Positions 13,690-24,646 of a DNA stretch of 64,000 nt are shown here, piece after piece; position 1 is the first letter of the stretch; the number at the start of each line of letters is the position of its first letter. The translations under genes and the position numbers were made by a program. The notes beneath the pieces are model-generated. The model made no database searches, was not told the DNA's origin, and worked only from the letters and a program-made list of their open reading frames with translations. The stretch is taken from contig OU015567.1 in assembly GCA_907165135.1 (NCBI GenBank), positions 9,553,001 to 9,617,000 of the forward strand. Reading direction: 5' to 3'. This stretch comes from Oikopleura dioica. Lineage: Eukaryota; Chordata; Appendicularia; Copelata; Oikopleuridae.

Positions 13690-16600
13690 CATAAGAAATT
13701 GATATAAAAGAAACGCTTTCAAATCGACTGAATTCATTTGGAGAAATTAACGGAAAATGAGTGAAAAATCGATGAACCAATTCACAACCGTACTCCGCGA
13801 CTGCCCAAAAGAAGCCGATTTAAAAGCCGCCCCAGAAAAGCTAGAAAATAACTGTATATTGAAAAAGTATGCAGAAAACCGGAAGGCTTCCCTTATCGGC
13901 CAGAAAGCGAGCAATACAGTTAAATTCTGTTCTGACCTCTATCCTCGCGGGGTTGACACTAGCGATTATGTCATCTTCGGTCAAAATGGTTCCGAAACTC
14001 CGAAAAAACGCAAGTCCGATTCTGACTCCAACTCTGAAGAAACCTCAAAAAAGACAAAAGTTGACACCACATCATTGATGAACAAACTTTGCGTCATTTG
14101 CTACTGTAGGCTCGCTGCATCACCTGGGAAAGATGGAGAAAATCCAGTCTTGATGACCAACTGTAGTCACATCTTTCATAAAAAGTGCTTAAATCAATGG
14201 ATCACGCATCAAAAGATCTGCCCTTGCTGCCGAAAAGATATTTAGAAAAAAGAAAACTGTACATTTTACCCTGTCCTGAAAACTTGAAAATATATTCACA
14301 TCATTCAAACCGATCGATATGATCACATCAGTCGAGGAAAACGCATCTTTGCGAGTGAATCTTATGTCAATGTTTCATAAACACCCGATATCAAGGAAGG
14401 ATGTACGATAGCAATGATAGAATCAATATAATTAATTTTACCTGTAACCAGAACGCGTCCAGAATCTCAGCAAATCCGAAGTCAACCCAAAGCTAACTCC
14501 AAGCCAGTCAAGAGGTTCCGCTCGTCTCTGATCAAGGCCATACATGATTGCGAGCTCTTTCTTTGGCTGGATCTTCTCGTGTAGCAAGTCGACTCCTTCA
14601 TCGATTTCCTCAACCCCTTCGGCTTCGATGTCGGGAAGATTGTCGGCGAGGGGGATCTTTCCGGCGTAGTATTCTTCCATTTGCCTGTAATCATATGATC
14701 AACTTTACATAATCTCCTTATGGGCGAATACGAATCGATATAATCTTATCGTGGTTCTGTATAAAGTTAAGAATCGAAATCATATTTTAAAATCAATACC
14801 AACTGAGGCAGAACGAATCCGAAAATACTTACCGCAAAGCTTCTTTGCCGTATCCCGCACGTTGGAAATCGGGATGTGTAGCTATTCTCACGACTCTCGC
14901 ACCTGAATAATATTTACGCCGGGGTTCTCATAAGACTATCACCTGAAAGTTCACCAAAGTCCAACTGTCGAAACTGTTCAGAAATCGTCCATGGGATAAG
15001 GTCGCCGGACGCCTTTCGACCTTCGCGAAGTGAATGCCTGATGCTTTCTTTTGCGATTTTTCCTTCATGAGCAACTTGTAGAACAACGAGTGGGACTGGA
15101 AGGCTGGTCTGTTCCGTGCTGACTGGGGCACAAAGAACGAACAAATGGTGGGCTGGGGCGTCGGAGAGAAGCTGGAGGTCGTTCGGTTGGTTTTTGTAAT
15201 GACTGAACATTGTTACAGTACACTTCAACGATCAATTCAGTACCTAGCGACATAAAGAGCCATCAAAGACGAAAGGAACTTCTCGGAGCTTTTGTTTCCT
15301 GAAAACAAAGCATCTCTGTTGACCCAGTACAAAGAGCAACTTGAAGGAGACGGAAGGGAAAAGGTTGCTCTAGGGATGTCACAATCCAGACAGAGAAGGC
15401 TGTTCAGCCAACATTCAACTGGGCAGTTAGGTGCGTAACGAATGGACTCGTCTAACGTCAGTTCGGATAGACTCCTTTGCCCAACTGCTGAACCGGATGT
15501 ATCTGCTTGACGCCTAGACAGAGTCAAAATAAGAATATTGATAATATTATATTGTGCTCTCATACCGTAAGTTATCCAGTAACTTCAAGCTCAACGATCT
15601 TCCAGTTCCTTCATATCCATTGACAGTGGATGACATGAAAACAAGATACGGTCCTAGTAGATTCTTCACGAGAGGCAAGGGAATCGCTGCTGCCTCGTCG
15701 ATGACAACTAATTCGGCTTGCGCAAGCATTTTATGGTCTGATGGGTCGATGTACTGTACTGTTTGGCGATGGTCACGCATCAAGTTTATTCTAACAATAG
15801 CTTTCTTCATGTCGTCTTGGGTCGATTGGATGATGTCGTAGTCCGAGTTTTGGTCGTATTTTAACGCATCCAATCCCTTGAGAACAAACTCAAAGAGAGT
15901 GCCCAAATTATCAGGCGACGGCGAAGTGACAAAGATATTCGCATATCCGTAAGCAAGAGCAGCAGCAATAGACAAACCGAGCGCAGCGGATTTACCACGA
16001 CCTCGAGCGGCAGTGAGAGAAACGGTCGTACGGAATTTCTTCTCGGTAATGATATCGATAAACTTGAGAAGCGCATTGCCTTGGTCGTAGGTTTTGCAAA
16101 GATTGAGAATAGATCCGATGGGTTGAGTATCCGCAAGGTCTTCTTTGATTTCCTTCAGTCTGTTGTCTGCTTCATTTGGTGGGGCTTTGCCTGTTTCTTG
16201 GTTGCAAAATATTGGATAAGAAAACCTGCGAAACGACATCAGATAAATCATTTATCATGAACGTAGTGTATTTTATCCTTCGAGTACAGAAATAATGCTC
16301 AGAAAAGTCATTTACTTATTTACATTCTTTACAGAGCGCAACTTGATTCTTGATAAAATCCCTACACGGGCATATTCTTCTTGCTGATGGTTCTTTTCCA
16401 GCACAACTGAACAGCAGCTTATCACCTTGAAAAACGCATGTTTTATCGTCATCGTCGAAGAAAGGAGAAATTATGTCAGATTCTTTTCGATAACTCAGGC
16501 AGTTGTGAGTCTGGGTAAGGATCATTTCTGTAGAATTCGTGATTGGAAACCAGCTTCGTTCGCACACTCGATGATGACTCTCGCAGACTTCATTACAGCT

Positions 16601-19431
16601 TTCACCTGGCTGGCCAAATTTAACCTTAACAGACGATCTCGGAGGCCAAGACGTCTCGCGTTCGCAAAAGTCTTGATGCTCCACATACGCGTGTATTCTT
16701 TGAAGCATGCCTTCGTGAGTGAATTCAAAAGGAACAAGCGGATCGATGCTCTTGGCTTTAACTTGGGTAAGCGCAGCTTTGATGTCCTCAGCATCGAATT
16801 GATTGTAGAAGAAATTGTAGGGGCGATCTAGACGTTCCATGTACGGATTCTGCGAGCTCAGACGTCGACTAATGATATTGATTTCTCATGAAAACGAAAA
16901 TTTCTACCTTGTCGGTTTCTGTTGCTGCTGGTATACATCTCGTTTTGGCCTAAATCTTGGCTGGATAAAGATTGCTCCATTAGCAACAGCTTCTAGTGCA
17001 GCAGGTCCTTCTGGAGGTGTTCCCAAACCCACATATGCTTTGGCAGACCTCAGAAGATCGAGAAAAGCACTCTGATTTACATATCCGTGATTTGTAATAA
17101 AATCTGGGACAGACGAAATGACGTCTTTGTTCTCTTCATCCTGTTTGCTCCACAAGGTCGCGTGAATTTCGAATTCTTGCTCACGTAACACTTTTAAAAT
17201 CAGCTTAGCTTCCGGCGAGTGAAGGACACTTTCTCGTTTTCCATAAAGGAGAACTCTATTTGCAACGCGTTTTTCAGCGTCGATTTTGTCCGCAGATATT
17301 CTGTGAACAACGAAGCCAACGAATGAATTGTCCATAGTGTGAGGCCACTGTGTCATGAATTGCTTTGTATCAAGAGAAAATTGTCCATATCCTTTTGGCA
17401 AATCATGTTTTCTTACGTATCCAGGGTGATTGTAAGCTGGCTCTGTCCCGAAGTTATCAAGGACTCGCAGGTTGCACTTGAATTTGGCCAAAGAGCCGGT
17501 CATTTGAATCATTTGTTGGAGGCCATGGACATCGGTATAGATAAGGTCAGCATCAGCAGGCCTCGCAAGGTGACATTGATCGAGGGCAGTGGAAGACGTT
17601 GTCATATAATTTTCCAGTGTTTTCTTAGACCAGGAAAGAATAAGTTTGTGCCCTAGGACGTAGAGCGATGAGATCAAATCGGACCACTGCACGAGTTCTC
17701 CAAGAGGGCCCCCGGAAAGCGCGCCCTTGCCGAAGTTGAGCCCGATCTCTTCTTCGAGGAGTCCCAGATGCAATAATATGACTCTCTTCGATCTCGGTTT
17801 ATGTTCAACAGTTCCGTCTTCCATGTGAACCTCGATCTCATCGTGAGGGAACATCTTGTCATAAGTTCTCTGCCATTTGACTTCATTCTCCTGAATTCTT
17901 CTGGCGATCCATTTGCAGACTTCGCCACAACGATCCAGCTGATTGTATAAACTTCCGAAATTCACGCCTTTGTGAGCTTGAGGAACATGTTTTTTAAAGT
18001 TATCGGAAATCTCTTTGGAGATATCAGTGCAGACGTCTTCGTGCTTGTAAAGATACTCGATGATTTGGCAGTCGGTGGAGTTTGGACGAAGACCATGTGA
18101 TTTGAAACACGATGAAGTGCTGTGATTCTCGCGGACTTGAGAAAGGCGGCGGAAACACTCTCGTTGAAAGCTTTACAGGATTTCGATTTCGCGTATTGTC
18201 CTAGTAAATAAAATCTTTGACGGACAAAGTCAGTTCATAAAATGATACAATTATGAAAGCGAAATTTCTATGAAAATGTATGTTCTGAGAGACAGTTGTT
18301 TTTATAATAGCTGGTCTGCCGTCAGCTGCTTCGGATAAGAAAGAAAACCCTTTCCTGATAACTTTGATTCCTTCGCACTCCATATCGACCTTCATCGACC
18401 TTGCTTCCGTGGGCGGTTTATGCTCGAAGAGCTCATGATTCAGCCTCGAAAAGAGCCAAAGCGTCACTCCAAGCCAGCAAAAAGCGATGAAGAAAAAAGT
18501 CTTGAAGAGGGACGAGCAGAATCCCATTTTTTAAAAGTCTTTCTTTTCTCTATATGTTAGTACAGTTTTTCATCTTTTGAATAAAGAAAAATTGTAAAAA
18601 TATTTGACAGCGGCAATATTATGTTGTTTAGCCTTAGGGCGGGCGCTTGAGCGCATAATGGGGTTGAGCGCGGCGCGGCTACGGGTTAAAGTTGAGCAGA
18701 AAATTTTGGCAACCAAGACCTATGGGCTGGACTTTCATGGCGTTGGAGATGGAGAGGAAGTTCCACTTGTCGTCAAGAAATATACAGTTGTTGTTCGACT
18801 TCAAAGACATGATAAATCGCTCGTTGAATCTTGGTTTGATGTGTTGGTGAGCTTCTGTTCTGTATCTCGCGTGTACGTCCATTGTGAGAGCATAGAGCTG
18901 TTTCATACTTGTCAAACTTTTTAGCAAGAAAACAATCATTCCGCCTCCTAAAAGATTGCTAACAAATTTTGAATCAAGGATGATTATTTAACCTTCAACA
19001 GTTTCGATAGTTCTAGCAAGCAAATTTGGCGTCATTGCTTCAAAATCTTGAAGGACGCACATTCCGAAAGTTTTACCCAACACCTTGTGAGTATCTTTGT
19101 AGTAGCACCAGCGAATGTCAGTGCCGCAGATGAAGAGTTCGAAGGGGTCATTTTCATTGATTTCTGTAATTCCATCCTTTAGCCGCTTCTCCAGCATCTT
19201 CTTTCGCTTCTTTCGGTGCGTCGAGAAGCCGAGCTCTTTTTTGTAACACCAGAGGACATTCGGCCTGGCTTTGACGGTCGCTTTCGAAAGAAAGTTGTGA
19301 AGGTGGACGACTTGATTCCTTCCCTGCTCGCCAACAAGACAGAGGACTGATCGCTGGCGAGTTTTGACGCAGTTTTCGATGAGTACTCGAAGACGATTGT
19401 CGAGCTTTATCCTCGTCTTTCCTCCATCCAT
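11677..19431 (-). CDS. NAT10: RNA cytidine acetyltransferase NAT10
   Basis: NAT10/Kre33 makes N4-acetylcytidine in 18S rRNA and, with an adaptor, in tRNA; it is a nucleolar protein. The start at 19431 gives an N-terminus closely matching vertebrate NAT10 ([19 protein letters not shown], then [20 protein letters not shown]). Exon 2 (about 18950-18713) encodes [13 protein letters not shown]. The exon from about 16203 holds the helicase Walker A region [13 protein letters not shown] and the motif [14 protein letters not shown]. Next come [27 protein letters not shown], and the GNAT core with the small exon [19 protein letters not shown] (14890-14834). The tail exons are 13041-12928, 12839-12530, about 12418-12293, about 12243-12073 and 11843-11677. 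Intron 12840-12927 is GA-AG. One intron contains MGAT5, another a RING-H2 gene. The 3' exons lie in duplication copy 2. Confidence 0.93.
13701..13710 (+). promoter_or_regulatory. TATA-like box of the RING-H2 gene
   Basis: The sequence gatataaaag lies 47 bp upstream of the ATG at 13757, a normal distance for a TATA box with a short leader. It is the first recognisable element past the end of the duplicated unit. Confidence 0.45.
13757..14245 (+). CDS. RING-H2 finger protein nested in a NAT10 intron
   Basis: Single-exon ORF of 162 residues. The C-terminal quarter holds a clear C3H2C3 RING: CVIC, then CSHIFHKKC, then CPCC, spaced as in RING-H2 E3 ubiquitin ligases. The N-terminal 80 residues match nothing I recognise. 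The middle carries a basic, serine-rich stretch ([15 protein letters not shown]) that could be a nuclear localisation signal. A TATA-like gatataaaag lies at 13701-13710, and the tandem duplication ends at 13689 just upstream. The gene lies antisense inside the NAT10 intron between 14440 and 13042. E3 ligase activity is inferred from the domain; the target is unknown. Confidence 0.8.
   Translation: MSEKSMNQFTTVLRDCPKEADLKAAPEKLENNCILKKYAENRKASLIGQKASNTVKFCSDLYPRGVDTSDYVIFGQNGSETPKKRKSDSDSNSEETSKKTKVDTTSLMNKLCVICYCRLAASPGKDGENPVLMTNCSHIFHKKCLNQWITHQKICPCCRKDI
16316..18527 (-). CDS. MGAT5: Alpha-1,6-mannosylglycoprotein GlcNAc-transferase V (MGAT5-like), nested in NAT10 intron
   Basis: MGAT5 adds beta-1,6-GlcNAc to the alpha-1,6 mannose of N-glycans in the Golgi. 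The start at 18527 gives a type II anchor: a short cytoplasmic end, a hydrophobic span at about residues 8-27 ([19 protein letters not shown]), then the stem. Later exons match the family: [70 protein letters not shown], then [19 protein letters not shown] and the cysteine-rich tail ending LCKECK. The last intron (45 nt, GT-AG) restores an alignment resembling KPT-SQNPY of the vertebrate enzyme. The stem is shorter than in vertebrates. The whole gene lies on the same strand inside one NAT10 intron (about 18712-16204), so it needs its own promoter or processing. Confidence 0.9.
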
Positions 19432-19547
19432 TCTTAAATTTAAATATTTTCTAAAAGCAGTATTGATTCAATGAGATGGCAGTTCTTTATTGAATCCGTG
19501 TTGTTGCCTTTAGTGATGAAGAAATTAGTGATAAAGAAATGAAGAGA

Positions 19548-21589
19548 TCAGGAGCTCTCTTTTCTACCGACTTCTTGATTTTCTTTCAATTTTGTGAGAG
19601 GCAACCCTGCCCAGTTGAGCTCAGGGCGGGTTTGAATGTGCAAGTGATACAGGCATTTCTTCGCAGCGTCATTTTCAGCATCATCTTGAGATCGTCCTCT
19701 GCCGATGACAGTGATAGGAGGCCGAGTAAAAGTCTTCAAAATGCACTGATACACAGAACGACTGTAAGGACGATTGATATTTGGCTGATTTTCTGAAAGA
19801 TCGAAGGACTGTTTTTGCTTTTCTTCGTCCTCACTTAAATAATTTTATTCGTATAACCGGAACTTCTAGGGTTCCGCACGATCGGAGGACCCAAATTTCA
19901 AAAACCAAAATTAACTATAAGAAATTTTGAAGTTTTAAGTGGGATTGAGGTTTTCGACTATGGCGAAGAAAATGACGATACTTATATTCTGATAACTCTT
20001 AAAATTCGCCGATTTATCTCGGTTTTTCCGGTATATTTCTGTCGCACACGTTCAGTCGCCCTCCCATTTAAAAGAACACCAAAAAATAATAGTTTTTGTT
20101 TTTAAATGAAATTATAACTCAGCGAACTTTTTGTGTGCTGATCAATTAAAGTTTTCAAAACTATTATCATTTTTATTTCCCGCGCGCTGATTGGTCGAAT
20201 TTCTGACTGTGTTGTTCAGATGGAAGAATCTTCAGTCTAGAAAAAGTCGCTTGCGCAGCTGACCAATCAGAGCGCATAAGCCTTTTAAACTTTATATTTT
20301 TAAATAGCTTTAAAATAACCAAAGAAATGGCATTGGGGGGAAACTAGGATCGGATATGGATTCTACTAGTCATTTTTAGTAGAATTTAAAAATTTTGGTA
20401 AATATAAAGTCTCTGTCCGAATCATGCGGAACCCTAGGAACTTCCTATCAGGAGGATGCATAATCAGATGATTTGCTCACCTTTCTGGCAGCTTGATTTC
20501 ATTTTTGCGCTTTAATTTGGGCCACAAAATGACGTACGAGAACTCGACATCCTTTCTGTTCTGGATTTCCTTCAGCTTATCTATCGGTTTCGGCACATAA
20601 TTCCTTAACAATCAAGTTATGAGAGTCCGTCAGACCGATCAATGACCCGCAAACATTGTGGCGCAAAGACAAAGTCCTATAGTTCCCGTGTGACGGCTGC
20701 GTCACAATGCTGATTCGGTAATGGGACAAGTTTAATCTTTCAACAATACCTTGATTCCGCTTCGTCTGTTTTCAAATCCTCGAATTCACCGTCTCTGATT
20801 TCTATGAAACGATTGCATCTGTTTCTGACGCCGTGGCAGAAGAGAATCTCGTCAAACTCCGGCTTTGAGTTCTTATTGTCAGTAACTTCAGCTTGTTTAT
20901 TCTTTGAATCACGATTTTTACGCTCTTGGTCGATTGCGTCTAAAATCAGCTGGGCGCAATTCTTAGCGGCTTGACGTTTTTCTGGAGAATAAGCCATCAA
21001 TACTTTTCCCTAAAGACGGCCCTTTTTAATCTTAAAAAATAACCCAAAATCATACCCTTAAACAGCCAAATTTAACTTTACTCGTATCTTTGAACTTGTA
21101 ATAGTACCGATGAATTTGACAACCCTCTCTCGACGTCATTTCCGAGCCGATTTCATAGTGTTCTTTCTCAACAAGCTTCTTATCTTTAAGGAATTTATCC
21201 ACTTCTCTTTTCGCATCCCCTCGATCCAAATCATATTTACTGCTTGGTAAGACTATGTCCATCAACGCGTCCTGTTCTCGCAGATGGATGAGAATTTTTT
21301 CGCCAAACTGATTTTTTAGCTTCTTCACATCTTTGCCTTTCCACTCTCCAAGAACATTTTCAGAACACTCTTCGAACATCTTCAGATCCTCGAACTCGGA
21401 TCTGCACTCTTTATGCAGTTTGAATTTCAGTTTAGTCTGGCCATCGTTTTCAATCTTTTCTTGGAGCTCGTAGTGCCAGCCGTGTTTTTGGTCCTTATCC
21501 GTTCTTCGAATCAGTGGCGGTTCATTCTTTCTACACCAATCTTCCCATAGTTTGAAGGGTTCTTTTAGCCAGAAATCATTGCTGTTCAT
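19548..21589 (-). CDS. Double-stranded RNA-binding domain protein
   Basis: Four or more exons: 21589 to about 21050, about 21006-20745, about 20606-20481, and about 19843-19548. The first junction reads YYYKFKDTSK...GKVLMAYSPEKRQAAKNCAQ, which has the shape of a dsRBD end (beta-3 then KKxAKNxAA-type helix). The last exon has a second dsRBD-like end, GRGRSQDDAENDAAKKCLYHL. The N-terminal region is charged and I do not recognise it. All junctions examined are GT-AG. The third intron contains the 570 bp TIR element E2. The stop at 19548 is only about 117 bp from the NAT10 start on the same strand, compatible with an operon. Binding to dsRNA is inferred; no partner can be named. Confidence 0.7.
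19867..20436. mobile_element. Short TIR element E2 (MITE-like)
   Basis: A 570 bp element with terminal inverted repeats beginning TAGGGTTCCGCACGAT (right end with one or two changes) and a perfect 8 bp target duplication ggaacttc at 19859-19866 and 20437-20444. Its left end resembles one end of the larger elements E1 and E3, including a block reading gccgatttatctcggttttt. It has no ORF and sits in an intron of the dsRBD gene; removing it leaves an intron of about 65 nt. Confidence 0.9.
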
Positions 21590-21897
21590 CTAAAAACTTA
21601 CTGTAAGTGACCTCGATTCGAGTTGGAATGGTCGTATTAGCGTAAAACAAATCACATGATTCTCGATTCCGGCCACCTTCCACAATGTATACACGCAAGC
21701 GGATGCATTAAAATTACTGCTTTAGCAACTCGTGCATTTGCTGATAGATATCAGTAACGACGAGAGCAAATATGCAGGCTCTTATTCCTTTAAGTAAACA
21801 GACTATTGTACCGAGGGAAAGTGAATCGTTTATGTCAAATTGTTAACGTCACGACGTATCTTATTCTCTATCGCGCTAGATCGTTAATTTTTGGCAC
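21590..21897. other. Intergenic region between divergent genes
   Basis: This 0.3 kb separates the dsRBD gene (minus) from the first LPMO gene (plus). I see no ORF or RNA gene; it presumably holds both promoters. Confidence 0.6.
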
Positions 21898-21905
21898 TAT
21901 ATAAG
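21898..21905 (+). promoter_or_regulatory. TATA box of LPMO gene 1
   Basis: TATATAAG lies 54 bp before the ATG at 21959, followed by a short A-rich leader. Position and sequence are typical for a TATA box of a strongly regulated gene. Confidence 0.6.
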
Positions 21906-21958
21906 CAGCCTTCTGACAGCTCTGAGCATCAATCTTTAAAAAATACTCAAAGAAAAAA

Positions 21959-22990
21959 ATGAAACTTTTTGCTTCAACTCTCGTCGCCTCAGCTCTAGGA
22001 CATGGTCGCATGCTTGAACCTCCGGCACGAAGCAGCTACCTTCGGCTCTCAGGAGATCCCAACATCGACATGTCCAAAGTGACGCCAAATTATAACGATA
22101 ACGAGCTTTTCTGTGGTGGATTTCAGCACCAGGTTTCGAATGGCTACAAATGCGGTGTGTGTGGAGATAGCTATCTTCAAGCTCGACCGAGAGAGAACGA
22201 ATGGGGAGGGAAATATGGATCGTCAGGCCTAATCCCGCGAACTTACGAGTCCTCGGAAGAAATCCCCGTCACCATTCAGCTAACTGCTCATCACAAGGGC
22301 TTTTTCCAGTTCAAAATTTGCGAAATGACTCCTGAAATGTCCACCGAAGACGAAGATTGCTTCAACAGCCCCGAGTCGATCATGGAACTCGCTGACGGAT
22401 CAACCATCTGGGATGTTAACAACGGAGCAACAGGAACTTTCAACGGAAAGCTAAGGCTGCCAGATGACTTGTCCTGTGAGCACTGCGTGATACAGTGGAG
22501 ATATCATACTGGAAACTCCTGGGGGTGCGATGAAACTGGAAAATGTGGCCTTGGACTAGGAATGCAGGAGGAGTTTTACGGCTGTGCGGATGTTAAAATT
22601 AATCCTCGCACGGGTGGTCGTCCCACATCAACAGCTACATCTCCTAGTCCGTCTTCAACCGTTGAAAGTTCGACTAGCATGGTTTCCACTTCACCCCCAG
22701 AATCTACGACCGAACCGTTGACAACCACAACGTCTGGCACAAGATCAACTATAAAAACGACAACAAAGTCCACAACTGAAGATACAACAACTCCTAATAC
22801 AGAAAATTGCGAGGCCGCGAACTACTGCTCTAGCCCTTCCATACCCGCCGGAATCCACAAACACTGCTCAGACTGCTCTAAATTCATCCAATGCGCCAAC
22901 GGAATCACCTACATCAAGGACTGTCCTCCAGGACTACTGTTCAACGGAGAAACGAAAACTTGTGACTGGCCCTACAACGTCACCTGCTGA
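21959..22990 (+). CDS. AA15-type lytic polysaccharide monooxygenase with CBM14 domain, intronless
   Basis: Secreted copper enzyme that oxidatively cuts chitin or cellulose. The 343-residue ORF has a 14-residue signal peptide ending SALG; cleavage would expose the N-terminal histidine of HGRMLEPPARSSY, the first half of the histidine brace. AA15 hallmarks follow: YNDNELFCGGF, CGVCGDSY, and AHHKGFFQFKIC with the second brace histidine, then CVIQWRYHTGNSWGCD. After the catalytic domain (to about residue 215) comes a Thr/Ser-rich linker of about 60 residues, then a six-cysteine peritrophin-A/CBM14 domain ending PYNVTC. No intron is present, unlike the adjacent paralogue. The substrate is unknown; in a tunicate both chitin and tunicin cellulose are plausible. 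Confidence 0.9.
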   Translation: MKLFASTLVASALGHGRMLEPPARSSYLRLSGDPNIDMSKVTPNYNDNELFCGGFQHQVSNGYKCGVCGDSYLQARPRENEWGGKYGSSGLIPRTYESSEEIPVTIQLTAHHKGFFQFKICEMTPEMSTEDEDCFNSPESIMELADGSTIWDVNNGATGTFNGKLRLPDDLSCEHCVIQWRYHTGNSWGCDETGKCGLGLGMQEEFYGCADVKINPRTGGRPTSTATSPSPSSTVESSTSMVSTSPPESTTEPLTTTTSGTRSTIKTTTKSTTEDTTTPNTENCEAANYCSSPSIPAGIHKHCSDCSKFIQCANGITYIKDCPPGLLFNGETKTCDWPYNVTC

Positions 22991-23110
22991 TTCCCAATCC
23001 GATGAACTCAAACTTCAAAATAGTTTTCAAACCATTTTCTGTGAAAAAAGCCATCTGCAGCACTTCCAAGCATGTTCTATTGAAAAAAATTGCACAATAA
23101 AATAGGAGTT

Positions 23111-24218
23111 ATGAAACTTTTTGCTTGTTTCTTCGTGTCAGTGTTCGGCCATGGCCGCATTCTCGAGCCACCAGGAAGATCGAGCTACAGACTTCTAAGT
23201 AAATATCACCAAAAATTATATCATAATTACTTTTTATCGCAGAGGATGATCCAAATATCGATCAATCTTTGATTGTACCAAACTGGAATGATAATCAATT
23301 GTTCTGTGGTGGCTACCAGACACAAATATCGAACGGGTACAAATGTGGCGTTTGCGGCGATGATTTTACTCAAGTAATACTGTAGATTTTTTATTTAAGA
23401 TTTAAACTCAGATCGTAGCCACGCCCACGAGACAATGAGTGGAATGGACGCTACGGTAGCTCTGGAATCATCCCTCGGACTTACGATCAAGGAGACATAA
23501 TTGATTTGCACCTTGATATTACTGCTCACCACCAGGGCTTTTTTGAATTCAAAATTTGCAAAATGGAGCCGTCTGATTTCACCGAAAACGCCGCCTGTTT
23601 CGATAGCGACGAGAGCATCATGACGTTAGCTGATGGAAACAATCAATGGGATGTTACTGGAGGTCAAACAGGGCAGTACTATGGAAAAGTACAGCTCCCG
23701 CAAGATCTCTCATGCGATCACTGCGTCATTCAGTGGAGATATCACGCTGGAAACACATGGGCTTGTGATGAAAATGGAAATTGCGGAACAGGTACCTATA
23801 ACTTATCTTAGATAAGTTATCAATGAGCCTGAATAATCTTTACTGATCACTTTTTCATCGAGGTATCGGGCCACAAGAAGAGTTCTACGGCTGCTCCGAC
23901 ATCTCCATCCGCCCCAAATACACAACAACAACATCAACTACCACTACTACTCCTTTCTCTACAAAACCAACAACAACTCGCGAGACATCTACCCATTTCA
24001 CGACCACAACCCCAAAAGAAACTACAAGCAGTCCCTCAAGTGAGCTGGATGATTTTTGCGAAGAAAAGCCAAACGGATTTTACTCGCACCCGGAATCTTG
24101 CTACATGTATATCGACTGTTACAACGGAAACGCTATGGCTAAAACTTGCCCATCTGGTTTAGCCTGGAACCCGGAGAAAAACTACTGCGATCGAGAGGAA
24201 AATGTGCAATCTTGTTAA
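23111..24218 (+). CDS. AA15-type lytic polysaccharide monooxygenase with CBM14 domain, four exons
   Basis: Paralogue of the gene at 21959, starting at the ATG at 23111 (MKLFACFFVSVFG, cleaved before HGRILEPPGRSSY). Exons are about 23111-23200, 23242-23375, 23420-23791 and 23863-24218; every junction I joined keeps frame and matches the intronless paralogue (DPNIDQSLIVPNWNDNQLFC, CGVCGDDF, RPRDNEW, AHHQGFFEFKIC, then GPQEEFYGCSD). A Thr-rich linker and a C-terminal CBM14-like six-cysteine domain (FCEEKPNGFYSHPESC to ENVQSC) follow. Both brace histidines are present. Tandem arrangement with the first gene suggests local duplication; introns of 40-70 nt fit this genome. Confidence 0.88.
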
Positions 24219-24646
24219 AATTAAAATCGAGAACTACTTACTGCACAATTAAATTCTGTGATTCAACTCGAATGAACAAAGCGATCTTCTTTCTGAAAGT
24301 ATTTATTTCTTTATTCTTCAATTAAATTATTATATTTGACGAGTAAATCGATGAGGTATTCGAAATCGCTTGAAAGGGCGATTTTTCCTCTTAGGAAAAA
24401 GACAACTCTTTCAGACGGCTCAACTTTTCAATCGAGACATTACGATTTTGCCAAATAAAAGTAAGATAAGTGGGCCATAAATTGCTACTCATCATAAATA
24501 AAATGTTCTATTGGCCAGATCAATTAAAAATGGCAGCAAAAGTGGTGTTGTAATCATACGTGGTGAAGAAGTGGGAAGTATTTTCGACAGGAGAAAAAAG
24601 AGTCTAGATATATAAATATATTTCCTATTCTTTTTCTGGTGGACGA
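24219..24646. other. Intergenic, 3' ends of converging genes
   Basis: A/T-rich spacer between the second LPMO gene (plus) and the TIM23-like gene (minus). No coding or RNA feature seen. Confidence 0.6.
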
